This document shows positions 44,477-52,578 of a stretch of 64,000 nucleotides of DNA, one piece after another. The stretch is from Cyanobacteria bacterium CYA (lineage in GTDB: Bacteria > Planctomycetota > Phycisphaerae > Phycisphaerales > UBA1924). A program made the translations under genes and the position numbers. Location of the stretch: positions 1 to 64,000 of the forward strand of contig RHKP01000009.1 of the NCBI GenBank assembly GCA_008363215.1. The letters run 5' to 3'. The notes under the pieces are model-generated. The model saw nothing but the letters and a program-made list of their open reading frames with translations, had not been told where the DNA came from and did not search any database. Numbering within the stretch: position 1 is the first letter of the stretch; every line of letters begins with the position of its first letter.

Positions 44477-45247
44477 TCAGGCGGGCGCGACACACCTGAC
44501 GAGTTGTTCGCAGGCTGTGGCCGCCTCGTCGATCGCGCTCTGCGACTCGTGCAGCACGCCGTCGGCCGCGGCGGACCAGGCGCGGTTCACCTTCCTCTCG
44601 GCGGCGGCGAAGAGGTCCATGACGCGGGCGTAGCCGCCCAGCCCGCGCTGGGCGATGAGCACCGGGCGCGTCTCGACAAAGGCGGGAACCAGCGCCGCCT
44701 GCACTTCGCCGAGTTGCTCGATGATGGCACGCAGACGGGCCGCATCGTCGCTCAGCCCTGGCAGGCGGGCCCGCAGCGCGGACAACTCATCGCGCAGCCG
44801 CACCACCAGATCTTCGGGGCGCTGGACGGTGTGTTCACCTGCCGACTGCACCGCTGCCCTGCGGGCAGCACGGCGGATGAGAAAAGCGCCGACAAGCAAT
44901 CCACCCACAGCCGACAGGAAGACCCATTTACCCGACCACCTGCTCAACAGCGCCCCGCCCGCGCCGGCAGGGTGCTTGACCATGACGCGCGCAACGCCGG
45001 CCTGGCGGATGTCGGCCAGCGTGGACGGATCGAGCGCCGCGTCGGACCGGGCGACCACGGCGCCCTCCGGCGACTTGACGTCGCGGAGCAGTTGGGCCCG
45101 GCGTCTTTTGCCGTCTGCCCCGACACCGAGTTCGAACCGCACGTCTGCCGAGGCGTCGGCGCCGACGGGCCATGTGTAGATGGACGTCGCAGCCAGGAGC
45201 CCGATAGCCAGGCAGATCCACACGAGCAGGTTGCCGATCAGTCGCAT
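44477..45247 (-). CDS. Membrane protein with two transmembrane helices, downstream of the OPT transporter
   Basis: A 256-residue protein. Helix 1 is MRLIGNLLVWICLAIGLLAA; a periplasmic domain of about 85 residues follows, then helix 2 (KWVFLSAVGGLLVGAFLI), an RRAARRAA stop-transfer, and a long cytoplasmic helical region. No family was recognised. The ATG at 45247 is 10 nt before the OPT stop, and its aaagg Shine-Dalgarno lies inside the OPT gene end, so translation coupling is likely. An accessory role for the transporter is a reasonable guess. Confidence 0.65.
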   Translation of the reverse strand: MRLIGNLLVWICLAIGLLAATSIYTWPVGADASADVRFELGVGADGKRRRAQLLRDVKSPEGAVVARSDAALDPSTLADIRQAGVARVMVKHPAGAGGALLSRWSGKWVFLSAVGGLLVGAFLIRRAARRAAVQSAGEHTVQRPEDLVVRLRDELSALRARLPGLSDDAARLRAIIEQLGEVQAALVPAFVETRPVLIAQRGLGGYARVMDLFAAAERKVNRAWSAAADGVLHESQSAIDEAATACEQLVRCVAPA

Positions 45248-45257
45248 GCCGGACCTT

Positions 45258-47798
45258 TCAACCCGTGGCGAGCACGACGCCGTTGATGAGCAGGGCGAGG
45301 ATCGACTCGCCGACGATGAGACCGGCCGCGAAGGGGACACCCCACTCTTCGCAGAAGCGTTTGCCCTTGACGGCGCTGAGCAGCATGTTGGTGACGCAGC
45401 CGATGCCGTAGGTGGAGATGTAGTAGAAGGGCAGGTACATGGAGAGCCCGACCAGCACGCCGAGCCCGGCGAAAGAGCCGAGCCCGAGCAGCACCCCGAG
45501 CAGAGCGCCGACGCCGTAGAGGGCATAGGGCATCATGCCTCCCTGCACGCCGGTGATGACAGCCTGGAGGGCCTGGGCCTGGGGAGCGGCGGTGGGCGTG
45601 CCCGGTCCCATCGCCGCGCCGTACTGAGTGAGGTTGACCTGGGCGATGAGGACGAGCGTGAACATGCACACCAGCGGGCCGATCCAGACCACGCACAGTT
45701 CGGCGATCTGCTGACGGCGTGGGATGGCGCCGACGAGGTGCCCGGTCTTGAGGTCGGCCATCATGTCGGCCGCCAGCGTGACGGCCACACACAGCGCCGC
45801 GCCAATGAGCACCGCGCCCACCACGGCGCCGGTGCCGGCCATGAGCAGGACAAGCACGACCGTGAGCAGGGCCATGCCGGAGATGGGCGACCAGTCGGTC
45901 ATGCCGGTACATTGGGCGATGATGATGCCGGTGAACCAGATCCACACGCAGCCGACCAGCGCGATCAGAATGGCTCGCACGTGCGGGCTGAACGAGGCCA
46001 GCCAGCCGGGCTTGGCGTGGTACTGCGCGAGGAACGCGTCCTTGGCCTGGTCCGACCACTGGCTCTCCCAGATCTGACGCGATTCGAGGCTGTCGAAGCG
46101 GATGAGATAGCCCTTGTACTGGGCGGGCTCGGCCTCGGCGGTCACTTCCAACTGCGTCACCGGGCACAGCCCGCCTTCGTTCAGCGGCTTGTTGCCCGTG
46201 AAGTCGGCGGCGAGGAAAAGCAGGACCGCGGCGGCGAGGATGGCCACGCCGAGTGACGTCAGCCCCATTTCCTCGCGCCCCCCGACCTTGGCCGAGGCGA
46301 TGGACTTGAGGGCAGCGCCGATGGCGGGCAGCGCCGCCATCACGCCCATGATGGCCCCGCCGAGCAGCAGCCCGATGCCCAGCGGCCGGTTGAAGAGTTC
46401 AAAGGACAACTGCGGAGCGGCGTGCGCGGGGGTGCCGGGCGGAAGGTATCCGGCCGAGAAGACAAAGGGGTTGATGACGAAGTAGGCCAGAATGCCGCCC
46501 GCGAGCACCATCAGGCCCGGTCGCCCGGTGATGAATCCGGCTCCCAGCGCAAAGGGCGCGATCGCGAAAACCAGTTGCCACTGGTCGGGCAGCCCGAGCA
46601 ATCGTCCCGCATGAAGGCGATCGTCGGTCAGCGCCAGGTCAGCGCGGGCGTTGGAGTCGCGATCGAGGCCAGGGTCGAGTGTCCGGTCGGCACTTGCGTC
46701 GCGGCCGAGGCGCCATTGCAGATCGGCATAGCCGGGCAGGGGGTCCGAAGCCCAGCCGAGTTCCTTGCTCACGAGGCTGGTCCAGGGCAAACCCTCTGTG
46801 ACGATCCGATGTACCGCGAACAACACCTCCGGCGAGCAGGGCTTGCCGGGCGCGTCGGCCAGTCGCTGCCCGGCGTCGGCGCAGCGCGCCTTCAGGTCGG
46901 CGATCTGCTGCCTGAGCGAGGTATCGACCGGCACCACATCGAGCAGGTCGATCTTCCGGTTGAGATCTTCGCGCAGCGCACGCAGTTCGGTCGCGATCTC
47001 GGCCCGCTGCACCACGTCTGCGGGCGCTTGCCCGGCCCTGATCCACGAGGCCAGATCGCGCGTCGTCTGGGCCGCCGCGACTGGGACTCGCTCTTCGTAG
47101 ACCAGTTCGTCAAGCCCGTCCATGACGAGCATGACGCCGGCGGGTGAGCCGGCAGCAACGGCCGCCAACTCCGCCACGGTTCGCTGCTCGGCGTGCTCAA
47201 CCGCATCAATCGGGACCGTCAGGCGGATGGCCGGCAACCCGGCGGGCAGATAGATCAGCGCTCCCGAGGCGATGCCCGCGAGCAGGACGATGGTCTTCCT
47301 GATGCCCGCACCTGGCGATTTCAGGATGGTCGCCACGCCGGTGGCGCTGGGAAACCGGAGACGCTCGATATCGATCATCTGCTTGCGCAGCGGGACAATG
47401 AACGCGGTGCCGAGCATGCCCCCGGCGACGCACGCCAGCGTGATAAGCCAGAAATCCAGGCTCCTCCAGTCCAGTGTGTAGCCGAACAGCAGCAGCACCG
47501 GCACCGTGAAAATGACGCCCGAGTTTGAGGTGTTGACCGCCGAGGCGACAGTCTGCGCCACGTTGGTCTCAAGGATCGTGCCCTTGCGGAGCAGCCCGCG
47601 CAGGACGCCGAAGCCGAGCACCGCCGCGATCGCCGAGCCGCCGATCGTGAAGCCGATCTTCAGCCCGGCGTAGGTGATGGCGGCGTTCATCACCAGCCCG
47701 AAGACAATACCGAAAGCCATCGCTGCTACGGTCACTTCGCGATAGCGAGGCGCCGACTCGTGCATTCGATCAGAAGTCGCTGGTCGGTCGTGGTCCAT
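45258..47798 (-). CDS. OPT-family oligopeptide/metal-chelate transporter with large soluble insertions
   Basis: An 846-residue multi-pass membrane protein. N-terminal helices with YAGLKIGFTIGGSAIAAVLG and NVAQTVASAVNTSNSGVIFT, the SATGVATIL segment, and later GFITGRPGLMVLAGGILAY and DLKTGHLVGAIPRRQQ are OPT family features; ~14-16 helices are likely. Members import oligopeptides or metal-chelates by proton coupling. Two soluble insertions are unusual: residues about 192-405, and a ~95-residue loop around PVTQLEVTAEAEPAQYKGYL. The ATG at 47798 was chosen; an upstream in-frame GTG (47831) is possible. Followed by a coupled two-helix membrane protein. Confidence 0.85.
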   Translation of the reverse strand: MDHDRPATSDRMHESAPRYREVTVAAMAFGIVFGLVMNAAITYAGLKIGFTIGGSAIAAVLGFGVLRGLLRKGTILETNVAQTVASAVNTSNSGVIFTVPVLLLFGYTLDWRSLDFWLITLACVAGGMLGTAFIVPLRKQMIDIERLRFPSATGVATILKSPGAGIRKTIVLLAGIASGALIYLPAGLPAIRLTVPIDAVEHAEQRTVAELAAVAAGSPAGVMLVMDGLDELVYEERVPVAAAQTTRDLASWIRAGQAPADVVQRAEIATELRALREDLNRKIDLLDVVPVDTSLRQQIADLKARCADAGQRLADAPGKPCSPEVLFAVHRIVTEGLPWTSLVSKELGWASDPLPGYADLQWRLGRDASADRTLDPGLDRDSNARADLALTDDRLHAGRLLGLPDQWQLVFAIAPFALGAGFITGRPGLMVLAGGILAYFVINPFVFSAGYLPPGTPAHAAPQLSFELFNRPLGIGLLLGGAIMGVMAALPAIGAALKSIASAKVGGREEMGLTSLGVAILAAAVLLFLAADFTGNKPLNEGGLCPVTQLEVTAEAEPAQYKGYLIRFDSLESRQIWESQWSDQAKDAFLAQYHAKPGWLASFSPHVRAILIALVGCVWIWFTGIIIAQCTGMTDWSPISGMALLTVVLVLLMAGTGAVVGAVLIGAALCVAVTLAADMMADLKTGHLVGAIPRRQQIAELCVVWIGPLVCMFTLVLIAQVNLTQYGAAMGPGTPTAAPQAQALQAVITGVQGGMMPYALYGVGALLGVLLGLGSFAGLGVLVGLSMYLPFYYISTYGIGCVTNMLLSAVKGKRFCEEWGVPFAAGLIVGESILALLINGVVLATG

Positions 47799-48090
47799 GA
47801 TTGCGACGCAGGGGTAACCGGGCGGAGCCACAGCCTACCGAGTTGGCACGCGGATGCACAACCCCGAATCACAAGGTCAGAATGAGAAAGCCGCTCGCCC
47901 CGGGGGCAGCGCTCGACCACCGATGCAGTTCAATGGGTCAACCACCGGCCGTAGACCTGCCGATCTTCGGGTACATATCCGGCTCGGGCTGATCGGGCAT
48001 TCGCAGGCACAAGGCGTAGGACGCGGACCCGGTTCGAGGATTCACACAGATCCTGTCTCCAGCCGAGCGCACGTCCAAACGGTAGTTGCA

Positions 48091-48225
48091 TCAGACGTTC
48101 GTGAGTTTCCGGCCGATGCGGCGACGGTTGCTGAGGATCTTGCGCCCGCCTTTGGTGGCCATGCGAGCACGGAAGCCGCTTTTGCGGACCTTCTTGATGC
48201 GGCTGAGTCTGTGGGGGTAATGCAT
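48091..48225 (-). CDS. rpmH: Large ribosomal subunit protein bL34
   Basis: A 44-residue basic ribosomal protein. The core [20 protein letters not shown] matches the bL34 signature [19 protein letters not shown], and IGRKLTNV closes it. The N-terminus ([15 protein letters not shown]) differs from the usual KRTYQPSKxKRxxxH, a divergence I recall in planctomycetes. rnpA, which normally follows rpmH, is not in the 290 bp downstream: no frame there is long or basic enough. Dispersed from gyrB (23 kb away), so this is not a classic origin region. Divergent from rnc. Confidence 0.95.
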   Translation of the reverse strand: MHYPHRLSRIKKVRKSGFRARMATKGGRKILSNRRRIGRKLTNV

Positions 48226-48474
48226 GGGTGGTTCTCGTCCGGGTTGGGCCCGAACCTTATCCCCTCAAGTGGCACAGTTCCACACTCAACCCCCTTGCCC
48301 CGGGACCCGATGATCTGCAATGATGGGTATGCCGGTCTCGGCCGGAGGTCTTGGCCGTGACCGCTCGACAAGCGACCTCAATGGGGGGTCGAATGTGGAG
48401 CGCTCGCGTCCAACGCTTGTCAAGGTCTGTGTGGGGACCCCTACGGAACCCGGGAAACTCCCCGAGTTCGGAGC

Positions 48475-49233
48475 ATGACAGGTATGGATGAGTCTGTTTT
48501 GTCGCGCGCTGAGGAAACTCTCGGGTATCGGTTTCTGGACCGCTCGATCCTGGAACAGGCTCTCACCCACGCTTCAATCGCCGAAAGTCGCCTGCGGTCC
48601 AACGAGCGGCTTGAGTTCCTGGGCGATGCCATCCTCGGGCAAATCGTCTGCGAGATGATCTTCATCCGCTACCCGGCGCTGCTCGAAGGCGAAATGACCA
48701 AGATCAAATCGACGGTCGTCTCACGTCGCACCTGCGCGCGCCTGGCGCGACAACTCGGACTCGATGAACTGCTCGACATGGGCAAGGGCATGCAGGCCCA
48801 CGCCGAACTCCCGCCCTCCCTGGCCGCGGCGGTGCTCGAGTCGATCATCGCTGCACTCCACCTCGACGGGGGGCCGGAGGTGTCGCGCCGATTCATCGAG
48901 CGGATCGTCGAGCCCATGATCGAACGGGCCGCCCGCAGCGGACACCAGCAGAACTTCAAGTCCGTGCTCCAGCAGCACGCGCAGCAGACCTATCAACTCA
49001 CCCCCTGCTACCGGGTGCTGGACGAAAAGGGCCCGGACCACGCCAAGGCGTTCAAGATCGCGGTGGAACTCAACGGGCGCCGATTCGAGTGGGCATGGGG
49101 GCAATCGAAGAAGCAAGCCGAGCAGCAGGCCGCCCTCAAGGCGTTGTGCCAACTGGGCATCATCGAGCGGGACGAATCAGGCGAGCCGACGGTGGTAGCC
49201 GAACCGGCAGGACCGCGAGAGGACGCAGAGTAG
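48475..49233 (+). CDS. rnc: Ribonuclease III
   Basis: A 252-residue double-strand-specific endoribonuclease. Signature SNERLEFLGDAILG carries E44, E47 and D51. The second catalytic block reads AAAVLESIIAALHLDGG: E122 is kept, but the Asp three residues before it (D114 in E. coli, D107 in Aquifex) is alanine (A119). The dsRNA-binding domain (NFKSVLQQHAQQTYQLTPCY...GQSKKQAEQQAALKAL) is complete. ATG 48475 or 48484 (MDES) are both possible starts. It should process rRNA precursors and regulate mRNAs; whether metal binding is altered by A119 is uncertain. Confidence 0.93.
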   Translation: MTGMDESVLSRAEETLGYRFLDRSILEQALTHASIAESRLRSNERLEFLGDAILGQIVCEMIFIRYPALLEGEMTKIKSTVVSRRTCARLARQLGLDELLDMGKGMQAHAELPPSLAAAVLESIIAALHLDGGPEVSRRFIERIVEPMIERAARSGHQQNFKSVLQQHAQQTYQLTPCYRVLDEKGPDHAKAFKIAVELNGRRFEWAWGQSKKQAEQQAALKALCQLGIIERDESGEPTVVAEPAGPREDAE

Positions 49234-49279
49234 GGATTCGTACCTAGTTCAGGTGCAGCAGTTTCATTTGCAGGGAATA

Positions 49280-49308
49280 TTGAGACTGAGACTCAGTCGC
49301 AATACGAT
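49280..49308 (+). promoter_or_regulatory. Promoter with perfect 15-bp palindrome in the spacer
   Basis: TTGAGA (49280-49285, 5 of 6), a 17-nt spacer and TACGAT (49303-49308, 4 of 6). From 49284 to 49298 the sequence gactgagactcagtc is a perfect palindrome (7+1+7), overlapping the -35 and filling most of the spacer. This is a typical position for a repressor operator. It drives the pseudopilin-like gene at 49353, about 40 nt downstream. Confidence 0.6.
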
Positions 49309-49352
49309 TCGATCGGCGCCGGTGCGTGACCCCCCGCCGCGAGGAGACCTGC

Positions 49353-50243
49353 ATGAACTCCGTCACCACCAGCCGTCGGCGCGCGGGCTTCACGCTCATC
49401 GAACTGCTCGTCGTGATCGCCATCATCGCGCTGCTCATCGGAATCCTTCTGCCGGCGCTCGGGCAGGCGCGGGCGGCCGGACGCACGACGGTCAACCTGT
49501 CGAATCTGCGCACCCTCGGTCAGGGGCTGACGATGTACGTCAACGACCGCGGCATGTTCCCACCTCTGCGCCTGCCCTCGGGGCAGGTCCATACCGAGAC
49601 CGGGCGTCCCCGGGCGCGCTGGCACTGGGCGGTCGGGGAATACGTCGGGAGGCCGTACAGCCCGCGCAACGCCGCCGAGCACGCCGACTTCCTCACTTCG
49701 AGCGACTTTCCGCGCCTCGACAACCCGGTGTTCCAGGATCCATCACAGGACGTCGAGGACATGCGCTCGTTCGAGAACGGGCAGATCCAGGTGCTCCGCT
49801 GCGGGAGTTACGGGTACAACTACCAGTACCTGGGCAACTCGCGCACGACGGGCGGGCGGTTCGTCAACTATCCCATCCGCGATCACAAGGTGCAGGCGGG
49901 CTCGATGACCGTCGCGATGGCCGACAGCGGGGGCTCACAGTTCCTGCGCACCACCGAGGGCTTCCGCGAGCATGCTTACGCACTCGATCCTCCCCGGCTC
50001 GACCTTCGACGAAACGGGGGCACGACCGCATGGTCACACGAGACCGGTCCGGTGGTCGCCGCACTGCGACACCGCGGAAAGAACACAACCGCCTTTGTCG
50101 ACGGGCACGCCTCGCTCAACACGCTCGAAGAACTCGGGTATCGCGTCGTTGATCGATCGAGGTGGCTGGTCGAGGTCGATGCGGGCGACAACGCGCTGTG
50201 GAACGGGCTGGGGTATGACGATGGAGCGACCGTCGAGCCCTGA
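49353..50243 (+). CDS. Type II pseudopilin-like protein with H-X9-DG motif
   Basis: A 296-residue paralogue of the protein at 3315-4262: prepilin leader and helix [20 protein letters not shown] (cleavage after Gly), then [24 protein letters not shown] and [17 protein letters not shown] (H-X9-DG). gaggag lies about 8 nt before the ATG. Such proteins are abundant in Planctomycetota and may form pseudopili or surface fibres. It is convergent with the FG-GAP gene. The promoter carries a palindrome, so it is probably regulated separately from the other paralogue. Confidence 0.88.
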   Translation: MNSVTTSRRRAGFTLIELLVVIAIIALLIGILLPALGQARAAGRTTVNLSNLRTLGQGLTMYVNDRGMFPPLRLPSGQVHTETGRPRARWHWAVGEYVGRPYSPRNAAEHADFLTSSDFPRLDNPVFQDPSQDVEDMRSFENGQIQVLRCGSYGYNYQYLGNSRTTGGRFVNYPIRDHKVQAGSMTVAMADSGGSQFLRTTEGFREHAYALDPPRLDLRRNGGTTAWSHETGPVVAALRHRGKNTTAFVDGHASLNTLEELGYRVVDRSRWLVEVDAGDNALWNGLGYDDGATVEP

Positions 50244-50268
50244 GTGGAGCGAGCACCGCCCGCTCCTT

Positions 50269-51732
50269 TCACTCCGTCGGGGAGTCTTGCGCGGCGCGGA
50301 GCACCAGTATCTGATCGACGCCCGCCCGCGGAAGATCCACGCGCAAGCCGTCCGGCCAGCGGATCTCGATCGCCACCGGATCGGCGTGCGTGCCGAGCCC
50401 GAAGTGCAGGACGGGGCTGTTGGAGTTTCCCTCGCCGGTGCCGAACTCCACCTGGCGCGTGAGAACGCGGAGGTCGCCCGTCCGCACGCGCACCTGCGCC
50501 CCCACCGCGTCGCGCCCGCCGGCGCCCGGCTTGTCGTTGACAAGCCGAACACCGAGCCAGTGACTGCCCGGCGTCCCCTGGTTGACAAACAACCGGCCGG
50601 CTGTCACCAGGTCGAGGTCGCCGTCGGCGTCGAAGTCGGCCCAGGACGCCTGGTAGGTCGGCGGCAGTTCCCCCAGCCCCGATCCCTCTGTCGCGTCGGC
50701 AAAGGCCCAGCCCGCCCCGTGGGCGCCGTCGTTGCGGTAGAGCACGGGGTAGTTCTTGCGTCCGAATGAGGCGTCGGCGTAGACGGTGGTGAAAAAGAGA
50801 TCGACGTCGCCGTCGTTGTCGAAGTCGCCCGCGCCGGGGCTGGCGTAACTCTCCTGGTACCAGACGCCGCACTCGTGCAGGTCGTCGAACTTCCAGCCCG
50901 CGTCGGGCCCGAGATTGCGCAGGAAACGCGACTTGGGCTGGTCGCCGCGGGAGTCAACGTGGGCGAAGTTGCCGGCGAAGAGGTCCAAGTGCCCGTCATT
51001 ATCGAAGTCGGCAAAGCACGCGCCGATGGAGTGCCCGCCCTCGAAGCCCTCGCTGGTCGCCCGCACGTTTCGTTCGCCGGCCCTGTCGGTCAGCCCCCCG
51101 CTGCCGTCGTTGACCCAAAGCACGTTGGGCTGGAGCCGGTAGTTGGAGACGTAGATATCAAGATCCCCGTCCTCATCGAAGTCGCACGCGGTGACACCGC
51201 GGGCGCGAAAACGGTCAAAGGTCATCGCCAGCGTGAATCGTTCGCCCTTGTCGCTCATCAGCAGCAGATCGGGATAGGTCACCTGCGGCTCCCACACCTC
51301 GTAGCCTCCGATGTAGACGTCGAGGAACCCGTCGTTGTTGTAGTCACCCACCGCCGCCCCGCGGCTGGAGGTCTCGGGCAGTTCGGGCAGCGGCACGGGC
51401 TCGAAAACAGGGGGCGCGCCGGGGCTGGGCGCGATATTGCGATAGACGGCGACGGGTGCAAAGCACACCAGGTCGGCGTCGGCATCGTTGTCGATATCGA
51501 CCAGGAATCCGGTGGCGGGAGCGTCGAATCGCTCGAACGCCTTGCCGTGGCGATTGATCCAGACCGCCCCGGCGTTGCACAGGTCCGGCCACCCGTCGTC
51601 GTTCACGTCGCCCCACATCGCAACGCCGTTGTCCAGCGCCAGTCCCAGATCGGCGGCGTGATCGACGAACTGCGGCTGGGCGAGTGCGGACGAGCCGGCC
51701 AGCAGCACCTGGGCGACGGGAGCGCGTTTCAT
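50269..51732 (-). CDS. Secreted FG-GAP/VCBS and ASPIC/UnbV domain protein (CRTAC1-like)
   Basis: A 487-residue exported protein with an N-terminal signal segment (VAQVLLAGSSALA). About seven calcium-binding FG-GAP blades follow: GDVNDDGWPDLC, GDYNNDGFLDVYIGG, CDFDEDGDLDIYVSN, ADFDNDGHLDLFAGN, GDFDNDGDVDLFFTT and ADFDADGDLDLVTAG, folding as a seven-bladed propeller. The C-terminal ASPIC/UnbV region is VGAQVRVRTGDLR...FGLGTHADPVAIEIRWPDG. Such proteins bind ligands or act in adhesion; no enzyme motif is present. It starts at 51732, divergent from the NfeD-like gene. Confidence 0.92.
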   Translation of the reverse strand: MKRAPVAQVLLAGSSALAQPQFVDHAADLGLALDNGVAMWGDVNDDGWPDLCNAGAVWINRHGKAFERFDAPATGFLVDIDNDADADLVCFAPVAVYRNIAPSPGAPPVFEPVPLPELPETSSRGAAVGDYNNDGFLDVYIGGYEVWEPQVTYPDLLLMSDKGERFTLAMTFDRFRARGVTACDFDEDGDLDIYVSNYRLQPNVLWVNDGSGGLTDRAGERNVRATSEGFEGGHSIGACFADFDNDGHLDLFAGNFAHVDSRGDQPKSRFLRNLGPDAGWKFDDLHECGVWYQESYASPGAGDFDNDGDVDLFFTTVYADASFGRKNYPVLYRNDGAHGAGWAFADATEGSGLGELPPTYQASWADFDADGDLDLVTAGRLFVNQGTPGSHWLGVRLVNDKPGAGGRDAVGAQVRVRTGDLRVLTRQVEFGTGEGNSNSPVLHFGLGTHADPVAIEIRWPDGLRVDLPRAGVDQILVLRAAQDSPTE

Positions 51733-51954
51733 GGAGATTCCCCTGGCATTCAGGCAGCATACCGCCGCCGCGGAGCGGCATTGCGGGATCGAAACGCCGG
51801 GCCGGACATTCCGAACAATCGACTGAGCAGCGGGCCGAAGGGTGTGGATGAAGGCCTCGCAGCGCGATTTAGGGATCCCGCTCCGTCGATCCGGGCCCAC
51901 GTCCGGGTCGTGATGAGGTATGATCGCGCGCAGGCCGCGTCAGGAGACCGAGCA

Positions 51955-52527
51955 ATGATGGAAGGGCTTTTCGGAGGCATGGCTCCGTGGTTCACGGCCC
52001 CGGCGCTGCTGGGGACCGGGTATCTCCTGCTTCAGTTAGCGCTGGGGCACCTGGGCGGCGACATCGACGCCGACCTTGACGTCGGCAGCGGGCACGGCAT
52101 GGACAACCCCGGCGCTGAAGCCCGGTGGCTGAGCCTGGAAACAGTCTCGGCGTTCTTCGTGGGATTTGGCTGGATCGGACTGGCGGCGCATCGCGCCCTG
52201 GACATGACCTTCCTTTCTTCATCACTGGCGGGCCTGGCCGCCGGCCTGGGAGTGGCGTGGATGGTCATTTCCCTCACGCGCCAGGTGATGAAACTTCAGT
52301 CAAGCGGCAACCTGGATCTCAACGCGACGGTGGGACGCGAGGCGCCGGTCTACATCGCCATTCCGCCGGCCGACGCGGGCACCGGGCGCATCACGCTGGT
52401 CGTGAACAACACGCAGCACGAAGTGAGCGCCCGGCAGTCGGGCCATGAAGCGATCGCCACCAACACGCTGGTGCGCATCATCGAAGTGGACGCGGCGACG
52501 GGCACGGTGGTGGTCGAGCGGGCATAA
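51955..52527 (+). CDS. NfeD/YuaF-like membrane protein with OB-fold domain
   Basis: A 190-residue protein. Hydrophobic segments at about 10-30 (FTAPALLGTGYLLLQLALG), 60-80 and 85-107 (SLAGLAAGLGVAWMVISL) are followed by a C-terminal OB-fold-like domain (LDLNATVGREAPVYIAIPPA; GRITLVVNNTQHEVSA; ATNTLVRIIEVD), as in NfeD/YuaF proteins. caggagacc precedes ATG 51955. It is followed 51 nt later by a flotillin; in many bacteria NfeD-type proteins pair with flotillin and help organise membrane domains, so context supports the call. Confidence 0.85.
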   Translation: MMEGLFGGMAPWFTAPALLGTGYLLLQLALGHLGGDIDADLDVGSGHGMDNPGAEARWLSLETVSAFFVGFGWIGLAAHRALDMTFLSSSLAGLAAGLGVAWMVISLTRQVMKLQSSGNLDLNATVGREAPVYIAIPPADAGTGRITLVVNNTQHEVSARQSGHEAIATNTLVRIIEVDAATGTVVVERA

Positions 52528-52578
52528 CGCGGAAACAGCACACCGGGCCTGATGCGGCCCGAGGGAGGAAAGCCAGTC

